Below are positions 34,575 to 45,832 of a stretch of 64,000 bases of DNA, piece by piece; within the stretch, counting starts at the first letter, position 1, and each line of letters starts with the position of its first letter. The position numbers and the translations under genes are program-made. The notes under the pieces are model-generated. The model was not told the origin of the DNA. It saw only the letters and a list, made by a program, of their open reading frames with translations, and did not search any database. This DNA is from Pyrrhosoma nymphula. Taxonomy: Eukaryota > Arthropoda > Insecta > Odonata > Coenagrionidae. Location: assembly GCA_963573305.1 (NCBI GenBank), contig OY754337.1, positions 53,519,164 to 53,583,163 of the forward strand, in the 5' to 3' direction.

Positions 34575-35035
34575 TTACTTCGACGTCCTTCATAATTGGC
34601 CTGATTCATTCCATTCTTTACCTTCCTCTGTAATTCTTCCCACTCATTTCTCCTTCCAATATTGCTTTCATTAGACATTTTGTGTCTCAAAATGAGTCCA
34701 ATAAGTGTGTCTCGCCTTCTTTACGGAGTGTTTATTATACTTCTTTTCTCTTCAGCCCTCCGTAGGACTTCTTCTTTGATGACTTTCTCCGTCATTTTGA
34801 TCAGCATAATTCATCGGTAACACCATATTTCTATTGGTTACAATTTATTTCTTTTGTTCTGCAGCTTTTAATGCCCCGACTTCACAGCCATATGAGAGCA
34901 TGCTCTTCATATATGCTTTAATAAAGTGCTTCCGTAATCCCAGGCTTGTGTTGTCTACTGTCTGGTAAAATGTCATAAGAAACGAAAATGAATAAGTACC
35001 TAGTGTTATTTTACGTGGTCCTTGAACGGAAAAAT
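34575..35035 (-). pseudogene. C-terminal relic of a non-LTR retrotransposon ORF
   Basis: The minus strand reads LGLRKHFIKAYMKSMLSYGC followed by EVGALKAAEQKK (34950-34850). This is the L-KR-IK--YWS-LLYG-E-WTL block that follows the RT thumb. Decayed remains of the NEEV-RR, TYWT-H and terminal segments follow down to about 34580. It differs from the nearby RTE copy at 34.1-34.3 kb, so it is an independent older insertion. Confidence 0.65.
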
Positions 35036-35445
35036 TCGAAAGAAGATGAAAAAGAGTTTTGATGGTGATCAAGGCTGTGTCTGTTTTATTAGAAATGCTG
35101 ATTGATAATCAGTCTGTAGTTAAAAAAATAAAATAATTAAATTCAGGAACACAATGAGTTAGAGGAGAGTACACTTAGCTTACAAAGTTGTAAAGGAGAA
35201 AAGGGAAATTTGTGGGTCATTTACTTCATAGATCTTAGGGAGTAAAACTGCGAGCATTCCGGAGGGATGGGACGAGAAATAATAAAAGATAAACCAAGAA
35301 AATAAAGGTAGAATCTACCAAGGAATGTACCGGCATACAGAAATATAGCACCATCGAAGAAGCTGACACCAGATGTTACAGTATGGAGGTACACGAATTA
35401 CGCATCCGAAACGGAAATGAAATTTAATAATGATAAAACTGATCA

Positions 35446-35692
35446 TGGGGGGAGCGTGGTGGCCTAGTGGGTAGAGCCTTTGGCTAATGATCGAAGGGTC
35501 CCGGGTTCAAATCCGGGTGAAGCCTTGGGACGCCCCTGAACAAAAAATCCTTGGAATGCGAGGTGGCCCAGGGAAAGGAACTGGCCCCCCTACCTTAAAT
35601 GTATGAAATTCACATGCCTGTGGCTAAGTCCGGTGTTAGCTCTACCCTCAACTATCCAAACCAACCTTCCAGTTGAATCACTAAGTGAAGTG
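35446..35692 (+). mobile_element. tRNA-headed SINE, complete with 11-bp TSD
   Basis: AAAACTGATCA flanks the element exactly (35435-35445 and 35693-35703). The head carries an A box TGGCCTAGTGG (35460-35470) and a B box GGTTCAAATCC (35504-35514) with tRNA spacing; these form the internal RNA polymerase III promoter. The tRNA-like part ends near 35530 and is followed by a 160-nt body with AAAAATCCTTGGAATGCGAGG and CTCAACTATCCAAACC at the end. No poly-A tail is present. The tRNA of origin cannot be assigned safely. The intact TSD suggests a fairly recent insertion. Confidence 0.88.
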
Positions 35693-35706
35693 AAAACTGA
35701 TCAGTT

Positions 35707-35764
35707 TAGGGATCCCAAATGGCATGTTCGAAGTTTATCAACTTCGAACATGCCATTAGGGATC
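35707..35764. repeat. Perfect 18-bp-stem hairpin between 8-bp direct repeats
   Basis: AATGGCATGTTCGAAGTT (35718-35735) and its exact complement (35740-35757) enclose a TATC loop. TAGGGATC occurs on both sides (35707-35714 and 35757-35764). It lies 4 bp after the SINE target duplication. It could be a minimal foldback insertion or a local templated duplication. Confidence 0.6.
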
Positions 35765-37370
35765 GTAGAGGTGATCATTTCGGTTTTTTTTACCAACAAC
35801 TGAGATCAGTTGTTCCATTGATTTAAGCTAAGCTTCGTATACTCTACAATAAAATGTTTATCTCGCATTTCGGCCAATGTTTCAAATTATAGTGTCATTT
35901 TCTTAAGTGAAGTCATTTTTATGAGTCAAAACTCGGACGGCAAGTGAAATAAAAACTATACTGTGAACTAATTAAATTTTATTTGAATTTAAGAAAAATG
36001 AAGTTGCACAAAGTTACAAATGGTTACATTTCGTCCACAATAAAGAAATATGCTATTGTTGGCGGAATTAAGATTGTTTTTTAAATGGAGGTGCGGTTAG
36101 GAGAAAGTCGGGCAACGAAAGGCAACTAGGAGTGAAGAGTTCAACGTCCGGCACAAGGGATGGATTGCTCTCCTTAAAGTATATTTCATCTAATCGGACC
36201 GGAAAGTAAACGCTGACACTTACGCTATTCGAACCAATAATATAAGCTATAAATCTAGCAAAATGCCCCAAACTGAAGCCTCCCAGGAAAGATTATCATG
36301 GACATAAGGATCCCTTATAAAGAATCCCAATAAAAGCATGCAATACTACTCATGTCACATCACAATACGTCGGTGATAACTCAATTACGGCCTTTTCTTG
36401 GAGCCTGATCATTATTTCCGTGTATTCCTTCACATGTTTAAACCTACCAAATATTTACTTGCGCTTCCTTTTCACTCCTTGACTAGGATGGACCCATAAA
36501 ATTGGCATCTGAACGAATATTACACACATTTAGGAGAAAATACAGGATACACATGACGGGTAAACAAAAAAGCATTCGCATGGCCTGGTTCACAAAAATG
36601 GACACTCGGAAAAGGCATGTAACGAAAACAAACAAACGGAAAAACAAAATACTAACGAAAGTATCGAGACGCGTGGTAATACTAGCACAGCGCCGAAATA
36701 TATTTTGAGCATATGTAATGACTTAACGGAAAAATAATAATAAGGAAAAATGGGAATGAAGAATAACAACAGGAAAGGGATTGTAAAAAGAACGACCTTC
36801 GACGTTAAATCAATACGAATTACAAAAACGAGGAGTAAATACGAATGTCAGACACTATATTAACGAGAAGACGCTAAATGTATACGTAAAAGTAGAATGC
36901 GAATGTGTAAGCGGAAATAACATGAAAAGATTCAGACACCGTATTTCCCAGTTTATTTGACAATTAAGGCACCCGTTTCGTCGTATCTTATTTTCATCGT
37001 CAGTTTCACTGATAATGAAGTGTAAAACTCCCAAAAGCGAGTCGCACTTGTTAAATAAATTGGACAGTAGGAAAGTGGAGTATGTCTTATCAATTTCGAG
37101 AAAATGCTGTTCCACCATTTCACGCCTTATACTCTGTGCTTTAATGGAACACAGATTTGTAGGTGGATGTTTCACTATAAAAATACCAATAATTAACAAA
37201 AAGAATTGACTAAATAACATAAAGGAGTATAATAGGTGCAGTTTTCATGGAAAAAATAAAGGAATGCATTCAGTTAGCATGTAGTACTATAAGGCAGCTT
37301 AGTTAAGAGATAAATAAAGATGTAATAACAAGAGACAAAGAATAAGAATTTGGAGGAATCATATGCAGTG
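35765..37370. other. Intergenic DNA, no gene seen
   Basis: The frames at 36502-36708 and 36855-37220 are short and low in complexity. No feature is supported. Confidence 0.45.
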
Positions 37371-37374
37371 GCTT

Positions 37375-38260
37375 ACCGCTTGGGCCTCCTACGAATACCG
37401 CCGGTCTTGGGGGCCGGTATGGCCCCCTCCTTGCCCGGTGACCCCCGGGGCATGGGCCGGGTCCATCGCCCAACAGCGGCTCACGGAACACTGGATGGGG
37501 CACACAACGTGTCCCAACTGAACTGATCTCAGGGGTAACACCAGGTGAACACAATAGATTGTTGCCGGCAATTGCGAGATAAACGTGGGAAACGGGATCA
37601 GGGAGCACTCCCCCCGCTAAGGGGGTAACAACAGGCTAATTTCCCGGTAAAAAAGACGAGAAAGGATGGATGTTTTCCCGCCACGATAGCGTTAATTTAT
37701 CATTGCGCCGTTCACCACGACGCGGCGCATTTGAGAAAAGAAGTCCGCAAATGAGACTTCTCTCCTCTCTCTTTCTCGTGAAACTCACACGGACAGCCTC
37801 TGCCACACACCCTTTCCGGTGGTCCTACTCTCTCAGTGCTGCCTCGACCAAGGCCGTGACACGAGTGATGGTTAGAAGAACACAGCTGACGGCCAGGGGA
37901 CGTAAGGCAGCGCCTCTAGCGGTGGGGGGAGCGGGCACAGCCGTATCGGTTAAGGGTATTGATCCAGAGGGAGAGAGCCTACACAAGAACCCCCCCGCCT
38001 CCCACCCCACTCCCGGGCCATGTCTCCCTCATCTCCCTCCCCCTATGAACCTTCTTTCCCTGACGCCCTCTCCCCCTACCCCCGAGACCCTAGTGGGGGG
38101 AGAGGGGAGGGTGAGTGTACCCCTTACTCGTACCCATCCCACTACCACTTGCCGAAAACATAAAAACCCCCAACCCCTCCACAAAATCGTCTCCACAACC
38201 TACCTCCTATCCCTTATCCTTATCCCACGCTCTTCCTTGGATCATTCCGTATTAAGGTAA
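37375..38260. other. GC-rich block, possible retroelement 5' region
   Basis: Composition switches abruptly to G/C-rich at 37375 and returns to A/T-rich at about 38240. The longest frame (37670-38260, plus) encodes a Pro/Ser/Arg/Thr-rich stretch with no domain, and its codon content follows the base composition. Some non-LTR elements have GC-rich 5' leaders of this kind, but I recognise no motif and found no terminal duplications. Confidence 0.35.
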
Positions 38261-38705
38261 AAATTAAAAATAAAGTAATGACCGATTACAATATTCAACA
38301 TGTGTCATAGTGAGATCATAAGCATTTTTCATAATAAATTCAAATATAATAGGGTGTTTACAGTGGCTACGTGAAAATATGAGTACCTAATAATTCCGAA
38401 TAAGATCGTTGTCCAAAATTTAACAGTCATCGTCCAATTTTTGGTAAATTGTTTAAATCAATTTAAATTTTTACAAAATTACATGCCTTTACAAAAATAT
38501 TAAAGTAATCTTAAATAAAAACCTCCATATTGTTATTTATTTTTGTAACCATTTTATCATTTCAAGCTGAGAAGGATTTGGATATTTAGTGGAAATTTTT
38601 GACTTAAACATAAATAATGGAGTTTATCTGTGTTTATTAATGTTAGCGAAGCACACTTAAATATGGAAAACACCTTCATGAGACCCAAGCATTACTCAAT
38701 TGGGG

Positions 38706-38754
38706 GCAGATGATTCTCGGGTAACGGAATATAGAGGCAGATGATTCTAGGGTA
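38706..38754 (+). repeat. Short tandem duplication
   Basis: GCAGATGATTCT-GGGTA occurs at 38706-38723 and 38737-38754 with one base changed, giving a 31-bp period. Confidence 0.7.
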
Positions 38755-38799
38755 GTTTTCTATGTTCGCGCACCAGATAAACTGAAACCGGATACAGCG

Positions 38800-39960
38800 A
38801 TGGTCGGTAAAGATGAGACTACATAAGACATACAGCGCGTTCCACATACGTTTGATTGCATGGGTCTTATGGAGAACATTGTTGCCAAACTTACACTACG
38901 TATGGTTCATAGGTGAGTACTCCGCACACACCTATGGAGCTATACACAGGAAACAATTCTCCATAAGATCCACGGAAAAAAGCTATGGTTGGAGGAGCCG
39001 TAGTACTACTGATAGTGTCAGAATTGGTACAGTACCAAATATAAGTGATGTCAGAACAATATGCTGTGGTGCAGCTGCTAGACGCTATAGCTGTGACGAC
39101 CATAGTGCATTGCTACGAGCAATATGGCTGCAGCAGCTAGAGTTATTGCCCCTTCATCCACACCGTGTCACTCTGGTCTCCCCAGCCATACTCTGCTGAT
39201 CGGCTGACAGTTCCCTCTAGCTGCTGCATGGATATAGTGGTTATAGCTGTCACGGCCACGGCGACAAGCAAAAACATATGGTAATTGGAAATAATCTTGT
39301 TTATTCTCATTAATATTCAATTAATATTCATCCTATGTGGCAACATAGGTTTCAATGAATTAATGCCTGATAACTGTTGTCGTGATTGGATGGTATTCAT
39401 ATGGTAACTATCACGGCATTGACATTTAAAAATTAGCTCTCGTAGTCCCTTCTACGCGCGGGAATGGCCAGATGTATACGACTTTCTAGAAGCGTTACTT
39501 ACAATCACATATTGATAATGGGCAGTATGAATCATAATATAAAATGTTGATAATGTGATTCTGCATTTATGGCATAATAAATAAAATTTTTGTTTTGGGA
39601 TCCAAAAAAGGAAATTATTTCGATGGTTATAACTTATTCAACTCATTCCCAGTTACACCCCAGTTACAGAGGTCCTAATACAGACCAGTAACACCCCAGT
39701 TCCATCCCAGTTACAGAGCAAAAGATTTCTACCTGGGTATATTTGAGGCATCCTCTCCGATCACCTCTAACTATGGCTGACCCAGCAATATCTGGGGCTA
39801 GAACACCAACAGAGCTCAGCTGAAACTATGGCTGCCACAGCCATAGTGGATTCCTGCAGCAGCAATAGGGTGTTTAGCAATAGATTATGGCTACAGTAGC
39901 AATATATATGGTTGGCTGAAATATTTCAATAGTCTATGGTTGGGAGAGCAATACATCCGG
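38800..39960. other. Low-complexity region with GCTATGG/AGCAGC words and a CCCAGTTACA array
   Basis: Many near-copies of TATGGCTGCAGC, TAGCTATAG and related words are scattered at 38980-39260 and 39770-39960. At 39648-39718 the word CCCAGTTACA or CCAGTTAC-CC repeats four to five times. The open frame at 38813-39199 runs through this composition and shows no domain, so I do not call it a gene. Confidence 0.4.
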
Positions 39961-39989
39961 TTGCGGAAACTTCCTCTTTTTCCGTGGCC

Positions 39990-41320
39990 CACATATTTTC
40001 CTTAACGTGGGACGCCTACTGGTCTACTGTTATTACCCAAAGCCACATCCTGCTACCTCTCAATACGTCTTCCATCCACCTTTGGTGCCTCTCATTTTTT
40101 TCGTATCAGCTTCCTCTCCTCCCACACATTATTTAGTATTTTGTCATTTGTCATACTCTCCACACAGATTATTCTTTCCATACTTCTCTACACGTAACCA
40201 CATCTCAAAATCCTCAAGAGTTTACGCTCATCCTTCTTTAGCAATTTCCAAGTTTCTGAGCCATGAACATACGTAGGTATACGCTGTATGTTATTTTCCC
40301 TAACTTCTTATGCCCGTTCACGAGGATATTCTCCCATATCAAGTCTTCTTTTCACAGCTTACTCTTTTCCTCCTATTTCACACCTATCCTCATCTCAAAT
40401 ACCTCAACAGCCCACGTTTATCCTTCTTCAGCAGTGCCCAAGTTTCTGAACCATAAACAGGTAGGTACACGACACATATTTTGCTAAATCTTATCCCCGT
40501 TCGAAAGAATATTCTTCCATGTAAAGTCTTCCTCTACGAATAGCTTACTCTTTCCATCCTTCCCCAGACCTACCAACATCTCAAAAAGCCTCATGAATCT
40601 ACGCTTATCTTTCTCCAGCTGAGCCCAAGGTTATGAGCCATTAACATGCTTAGATAAAAGTCGTATATTTTTACCTAACTTTTTATACCCGTTCTTAAGA
40701 ATATTCTCATATATGAAGTCTTTCGCTACGCACAGCTTATTCTTTCCATCCCTCTCCACACCTACTCAGATCTCAAAGTTCTCATGAGCCTATGCTCATC
40801 TTTCTCCAACGGTGCCCAAGTTTCTGAGCCATTAACATGTCTAGGTAAACACCGCATATTTTTCCTAAATATTTTTTACCGTTCGTAAGAATATTGTTCT
40901 ACATGAAGTCTTCCTCTACGCATAGCTTACTATTTTCATCCATTCTCCTGACATTCCACCCTATCAAAAAGCCTCAGAGTCTACTATGATATTTTTTCAA
41001 CTGTGCCCAAGTTTCTGAGCCATAAAAACGCGTAGGTTTACGCCGTGTATTTTTTGCCTCCATTTTTATGCCCGCTCGTAAGGATTCCTCCTCGATTTTA
41101 TAGGGAAAGGGCCCTATAATAAAATTTAAAAAAATCCGTGGCGCGATCCTTTTACAATCGAGTTTCATGGCTGTAGGGTTGTATAGGCCACGATCATTAC
41201 TCCTGCCTATCTGCGCATTCAAATCCATTTCCCTTCTCACCTGGTGCATCCCAGCACGAATCGTCTTCGTACTGTCGCAGCAAGCCCTGGCATCGACCTT
41301 TTTTACTCCTGGAGTTGTCA
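39990..41320 (-). pseudogene. Non-LTR retrotransposon C-terminal relic, internally amplified
   Basis: On the minus strand the sequence carries the GSETWA-L-KDE-RL block that follows the RT domain in many non-LTR elements: FYGSETWAQLKKYHSRL at about 41040, GSETWAPLEKDEHRLMR at about 40833, and weaker forms at about 40640, 40455 and 40260. After the last unit the ORF-like reading continues with ILNNVWEERKLIRKK and RWMEDVLRG-type remains (to about 40000), which match the usual end of such ORFs. The duplicated block therefore lies inside an otherwise ordinary C-terminal segment. Stops and frame breaks are present in all copies. Confidence 0.65.
40200..41045 (-). repeat. Tandem array, about 190-bp unit, five copies, of RT C-terminal sequence
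   Basis: The plus-strand word AGTTTCTGAGCCAT-AACAT starts at 40251, 40441, 40628, 40819 and 41010, so the period is 187-191 bp. Each unit also contains CCGTTC-TAAGAATATTCT, AAGTCTTCCTCTACGCATAG and CTTACTCTTTCCATCC. The units differ by scattered substitutions and small indels. Confidence 0.85.
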
Positions 41321-42550
41321 CAGTGACATCTCCACTGAATGAGAATTATTTGTATCCACACTCATATTTAATACTGCCTTTACACAGAAGCTTTTTATGA
41401 TACACAATGTATCTTAAACATATTTATGGACCCAATTTTAAGATAGATTTCTCCTTCTCGATTGCAAAGAAAGCATTAAAACTCTTCATCTTTTTTTAAA
41501 ATTCGTTTATAATATTTATGGTACCGAATTCGGTGCAATGGGCATTGTTCAGTAAGGTGAGATGATACCAGAGGTATGGGCCAAATTCGGAACATTATGC
41601 ATAATTGGTTTATTTGACCAGTGATACCTAAAGTGAACCCTACCAAAATTACATCGTAAATGGTATTGCATTTTCCGGTTTATAAAACTTACGAGTATTT
41701 AAGACTCATACAAGTTTTTTTTTCCGCGAATTATGGAAAAAGATGAATACCTAATGTATGTAATGTATGACCTTTCTATATTCGTCGGAAAACAGAGGTT
41801 TTCATATATCCCATGGATAATGCCCGGAATGTCGAGGATTATATACCTCTCTCTTAACACAGATTGGACTCAGATTGAACTAACAAGCATTGTTAAAAAA
41901 TAGCATTTGATGCAATAATTCTTAAATATACAAATTATTAATTACGATGTAGGGGTTTTGCATTATGGTTACATTTCTACAAAAAACATTTCGCGCGCTT
42001 GGCGTAGTGAAAACACTACGTCATCGGGAATCAGTGGGACGACGTCACGGAACAATGTCCCTTATAGCATAATGACGTATGTGTAGTTCAGATTGGTTTT
42101 CGTGATTTGATGACGCTATGGTTTATAATTTCCTTTGCGGAAAACAATGAACTAGAATATGATTAGATCATTTCCGTTGAAATACACGTAGAAAATAAAT
42201 TGGAATACACGTAAACGTAACGTGCCGTGACGTCAATCCACCGAGATGCTGTTTTGGATCACGTGACTTTTTCAAATTTTTATGCACCTTTGAAAGACAA
42301 TTATTAACGTCTGGGTTTGGATTTTTAATCACATGGCTTATATACTTGAGTTCTGGAGGAATTGATTTTACGTGTACGCTACATAAATATGATAAATTAA
42401 TTTTATACACGCTCCTCATTCAATACGGAGAGCTTCGATGTTTCCACGGTTGGTTAACTGGTGGAGTATTCAGATGGGTGACCAACAGCTGAAATTATTT
42501 GCGCAATTAAGGATAAGGGGTAGTTTGGTGAGAGAATGCATGCTTAGGGA
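41321..42550. other. Intergenic DNA, no gene seen
   Basis: A small hairpin CGTAGTGAAAACACTACG lies at about 42004-42021 with several ACGTCA words nearby (42030-42240). No gene or element boundary could be supported. Confidence 0.4.
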
Positions 42551-42551
42551 T

Positions 42552-43099
42552 TTAAGGTAGTTTGAGCAAGATATATCCCTAGTCATAATGGAGACCATAT
42601 TCGATTTTTTTAAATTTTATTTTCAGCGTCTGTAAGAAGTGTGAAATAAATATTGTAATATTAATGGCGCAAAAACGTAGTTATATATGGCCAAAATTCA
42701 CATAAAATGAATAAGTATATCTACAAAGTGTCTAAATTGCCTCAGTTTTTCACGTCTTACGGTTAAAAAGCCTTCAAAACGACAGGTTTTTTTTGCGATT
42801 CTGTAAAAGTTACTGCGGTGAGTTATAGATTATTTATATAAATAGTTGAGAAAACATACAAACTATACACTGATAGTTTTTTCGACGAAATCTAGGTGTT
42901 AAAAATTCCTATTTTTTCAATATTCCCCCTCTGGAGCGAACAGCCGTAATCTATCCCATGTGAAATAGCTTGTATTTTCAGACAAATTGCTCAAAATGTA
43001 GTTCGGCAAAAGGTCAACATATTGATGTCATTGGAAAAATGAGAGTTTTTTCTTAAATGAGGTTTTAGGTGAAGTGATATTTTGCTCAAACTACCTTAA
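42552..43099. mobile_element. TTAA-flanked MITE with 13-21 bp TIRs
   Basis: TTAAGGTAGTTTGAGCA (42552-42568) and its exact complement (43083-43099) bound the element; inward the match extends with one mismatch (AAGATAT against AAAATAT). If TTAA is the target duplication, the TIR starts GGTAGTTTGAGCA and the body is 540 bp. That fits a piggyBac-like target, though a TA-target element cannot be excluded. There is no transposase. A diverged relative lies at 52590-52960. Confidence 0.78.
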
Positions 43100-43109
43100 G
43101 GAAGGGTAG

Positions 43110-43220
43110 AAACCAGTTAAGCTACCCAGGCGTCATCACCCACTGTGAATCTAATAGATGGGTTCGAATCCTAGTACATGGAAATGATTATTTTCCCTGA
43201 CAATTTCACACAATAGGGAA
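43110..43220 (+). mobile_element. tRNA-headed SINE relic
   Basis: A B box GGTTCGAATCC (43161-43171) follows an A-box-like AACCAGTTAAGC region. It is followed by ATGATTATTTTCCCTGACAATTTCACACAAT, the shared tail order of this old family. It directly follows the MITE. Confidence 0.5.
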
Positions 43221-43539
43221 CTTGCATATATATCAGATATAATCATGAGCCCCAAAACTCAATAGAAATATATGTTTGCGTTTCACGGTGAAGTTTTTTT
43301 ATTATTTTTTGACGTTGTTAGCGATATTTAATTCATTAAAGTTCAAGAAAATTTTCAAACACAAGTGAGAATCGAAAACGCCCGATGATTGGCTGGTGGC
43401 AAAGTGACGTAATTATTCAGTACGCGGAAGCAGCATACCGCTGCAGGGCTAGTATTTGATCTTTATTTTCCTCCATTGAAAGCCATATATTGCGTAAAGA
43501 TGACGGAATATATTTATTGTAAGGAAATGAAGGAACCTT

Positions 43540-43895
43540 TGATTATTCCACAAATATTTTCATTTCGCTTGCCGACTATAAAGGTTTCGACTTGTTAATT
43601 TAGTCATTTTCAAGGGCTTGGTATTGAGTTACACAACATTTCTCAAATTTCATATTATTATCGATCATGTATATATACTTGATTAAAGGGTCCACGTCCC
43701 AAATATTAAAATGTCCCCCCTTTGAGAAATGAAGGCGATGTCTAACCATTGACGATAGGTCGTAGTTATATATGTTATGTAAGTTATAAATGTTGAATGC
43801 TGAGTGAAATATATATGGATACCTACCTAATGGTGATCCCCCAACGCTTATCATTTTCAAGGCATTGACTTCATAAGTTGAAACATTGGTTGACA
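43540..43895 (-). mobile_element. PLE-like foldback, older copy
   Basis: On the minus strand CCTTGAAAATGACT, a loop and AGTCGAAACC (43605-43580) form the PLE-type hairpin, followed by TTTGTGGAATAATC (43555-43540). A diverged inverted counterpart, TTTTCAAGGCATTGACTT with AAGTTGAAAC, lies at 43853-43886. The intervening sequence is part of a direct repeat. No TSD was identified. Confidence 0.5.
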
Positions 43896-44150
43896 AGCGA
43901 AGTAAGAAATAATAATTAAAAACACAAATTAAGGCCTTGATAATGTCTTCGTAGGCCTAAGTCTTGGACAGGCAGTGAAACGAAGTAGTATTGTAGACAA
44001 GACAAAATTTCCTTAATTTCATATTGTTATCGATATACTGGAATAGTGTAACCTGCCCTTAATAAAATCTATCCTCTCTTTAACTGCGCGCATGGCAACG
44101 TCTAATCACTTTTAACCATATCGGTAGTATATAAATATTTATTCTTTTAA
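43610..44150. repeat. Direct repeat pair of about 170 bp
   Basis: Both 43625-43790 and 43985-44150 contain AATTTCATATTRTTATCGAT, a TAAAAT-TCC-CT-TTTGA-like word, ATGGCAACGTCTAA or AGGCGATGTCTAA, and a CATATCGGTAGTATATA or GATAGGTCGTAGTTATATA end. Same orientation and moderate divergence suggest two head-to-tail copies of one element end, perhaps a PLE terminal region. Confidence 0.5.
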
Positions 44151-44263
44151 AATTGTGTGCAGACGGTGAAACCGTGATCCCTCCACGCTTTCCGTGATTC
44201 AACTGTTTTCCCATGATTCTTACCAGGATTTTGACTAACTTTCGTTCCCAGTTCAAAAAAACA

Positions 44264-44375
44264 CGACGGTAACCACTATTCCCTGATCTCCCGAGGGTAA
44301 CTCAATGCTAGTAAGACTATCTACCATGGTAGGCGTTTCCATTACTAGCATTCGCGGGTAGGGAGTTACCGTCGT
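44264..44375. repeat. Interrupted inverted repeat
   Basis: ACGACGGTAAC (about 44262) pairs with GTTACCGTCGT (about 44366), and AATGCTAGTAA pairs with TTACTAGCATT inside it. The intervening parts are unpaired. It is possibly a decayed foldback. Confidence 0.5.
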
Positions 44376-45830
44376 AGAAATGTCAATAGTAGAAACGGGG
44401 CTGATTCTAGCAACCTTCCTGTCACTGATTCCCTCATGATTGCAAGGTATTTCAGTAAAACTGAAGACATCGTCGGCGCCGAAAGTCGATGCCGAAAAGG
44501 TAATACATGAGTAACTGATGTGCTTCTGAAATGTTTTCTAGCTAATAACAATGTTTAATTTGCATATAATCAGCTCGTATTGACGAAAGCGTATATTTAT
44601 GTGAGATATGTATTATTTTGGCAGGTCCAGTAGAGAATCTTATGGTGACTCGGCAGTGGGTTATGTGCAGGTGAAAACGTGTGGAAATATTGCTTCCATT
44701 TAAGTGATCTTTACACACATAGCACACGGATTTATGGCTTATTTTTCCGTGACGCTCATCTCGACGAAGGGCATGCATAAGCTTCTCTACTTTTTTCCTC
44801 CTTCGGAACGCTGACGAAAATTTTGTCTAGGGTACAAATAGACGTGTTTTTGCACATCGGAACAATGCACCACTTGTAATTTTTCCTTTTTTCAGTCATT
44901 TTCTCCTTTAAAACGCAACGTGGTTCTTCCAAACTTGGAGCTACGAGGTTGTGGGACTAGGATCTACGACTTCTACTGAATTGTGACGTCATGGCGTAAG
45001 ATTAGTGGGGGCAGTATTTTTTAGCCCGCGAAACTCGGAAGATTTTTGGGAGTCATTTTCTAGTGTATAAACTGAATTTTGAGCGGAAAAAATTATATTG
45101 CGGTAACATGTATTTGCTGCAGAATATCACCATACTGTCTATTAAAAGTATGCAATTTCCCTATTGTAAGACCATCAGTGGGTGACTCCGTTTGAAGTTA
45201 CTGTATGGCCAGTTCCGCAGTTCTTTGAATAAGTCATAAGTAAACACCATTGTGTGTAAAGCCCTTATCCTGTAGTAAATGTTTTTGTAAATTTATTCAT
45301 GAAATTTGTATTCACGAGCCAATTTTCATGGACATATGTGCCTCAATGTCACATGAGCAGAAATACTCGTGAATTTGAAGCTGACAGGCTGACGTCCTGA
45401 ACGAAAATATTTTTTTTGTATAGAATCCATTGTAGTCCATAATGCGTATAATACTTATCTATTTACTCTATTTCAACTGTTGGTACAGCTGGGCGTACGT
45501 TAACGACGTTTTCTTCTTAAGCAGTCGAAGTAGTCTCTTGCAAAGGTATGGGCGAAGTGCGCAGAAAAACCAATCATATGTTGTGTTTCGTCAAGAATTT
45601 TTAGAGTTACCTAATTTCCAGAAATTGACAGAATATTGTCATGCGCATGCGCAGTCCGATTTTGAGAGTTTTCATGAATTGTTCATTTACGAAAACATTT
45701 ACTGTGAGACTCCACCTTCAAGTTGGGCTTTACCTTGTGAACTATGGTGCTTGGCGTACGAACGAGGGCACTCCATAGCATCGTATGCATGGTTCATGTG
45801 AACCTTAATTTGATTCCCAGTGAAAAATGA
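44376..45830. other. Intergenic DNA, one unassigned open frame
   Basis: A 119-codon frame at 45442-45801 (plus) has reasonable complexity (for example LPNFQKLTEYCHAHAQSDFE) but no domain I recognise and no splice or promoter context. It may be a remnant of an unrecognised element. Nothing else is supported. Confidence 0.35.
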
Positions 45831-45832
45831 CG

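Noticed and set aside
35446..35530. Possible functional tRNA gene
   Set aside because: Acceptor and anticodon arms do not pair well and the unit continues into a SINE body bounded by a TSD.
37670..38260. 196-codon Pro/Ser/Arg-rich frame
   Set aside because: GC-rich composition favours long frames by chance; no motif, start context or homology is recognised.
38813..39199. 128-codon frame in the GCTATGG-rich region
   Set aside because: It is driven by degenerate short repeats; no motif seen.
40200..41045. CRISPR-like array
   Set aside because: The 190-bp unit repeats without unique spacers, in eukaryotic DNA, and encodes retroelement sequence.
45442..45801. 119-codon frame with balanced composition
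   Set aside because: No domain, splice or repeat context supports a gene; mentioned only within the intergenic entry.
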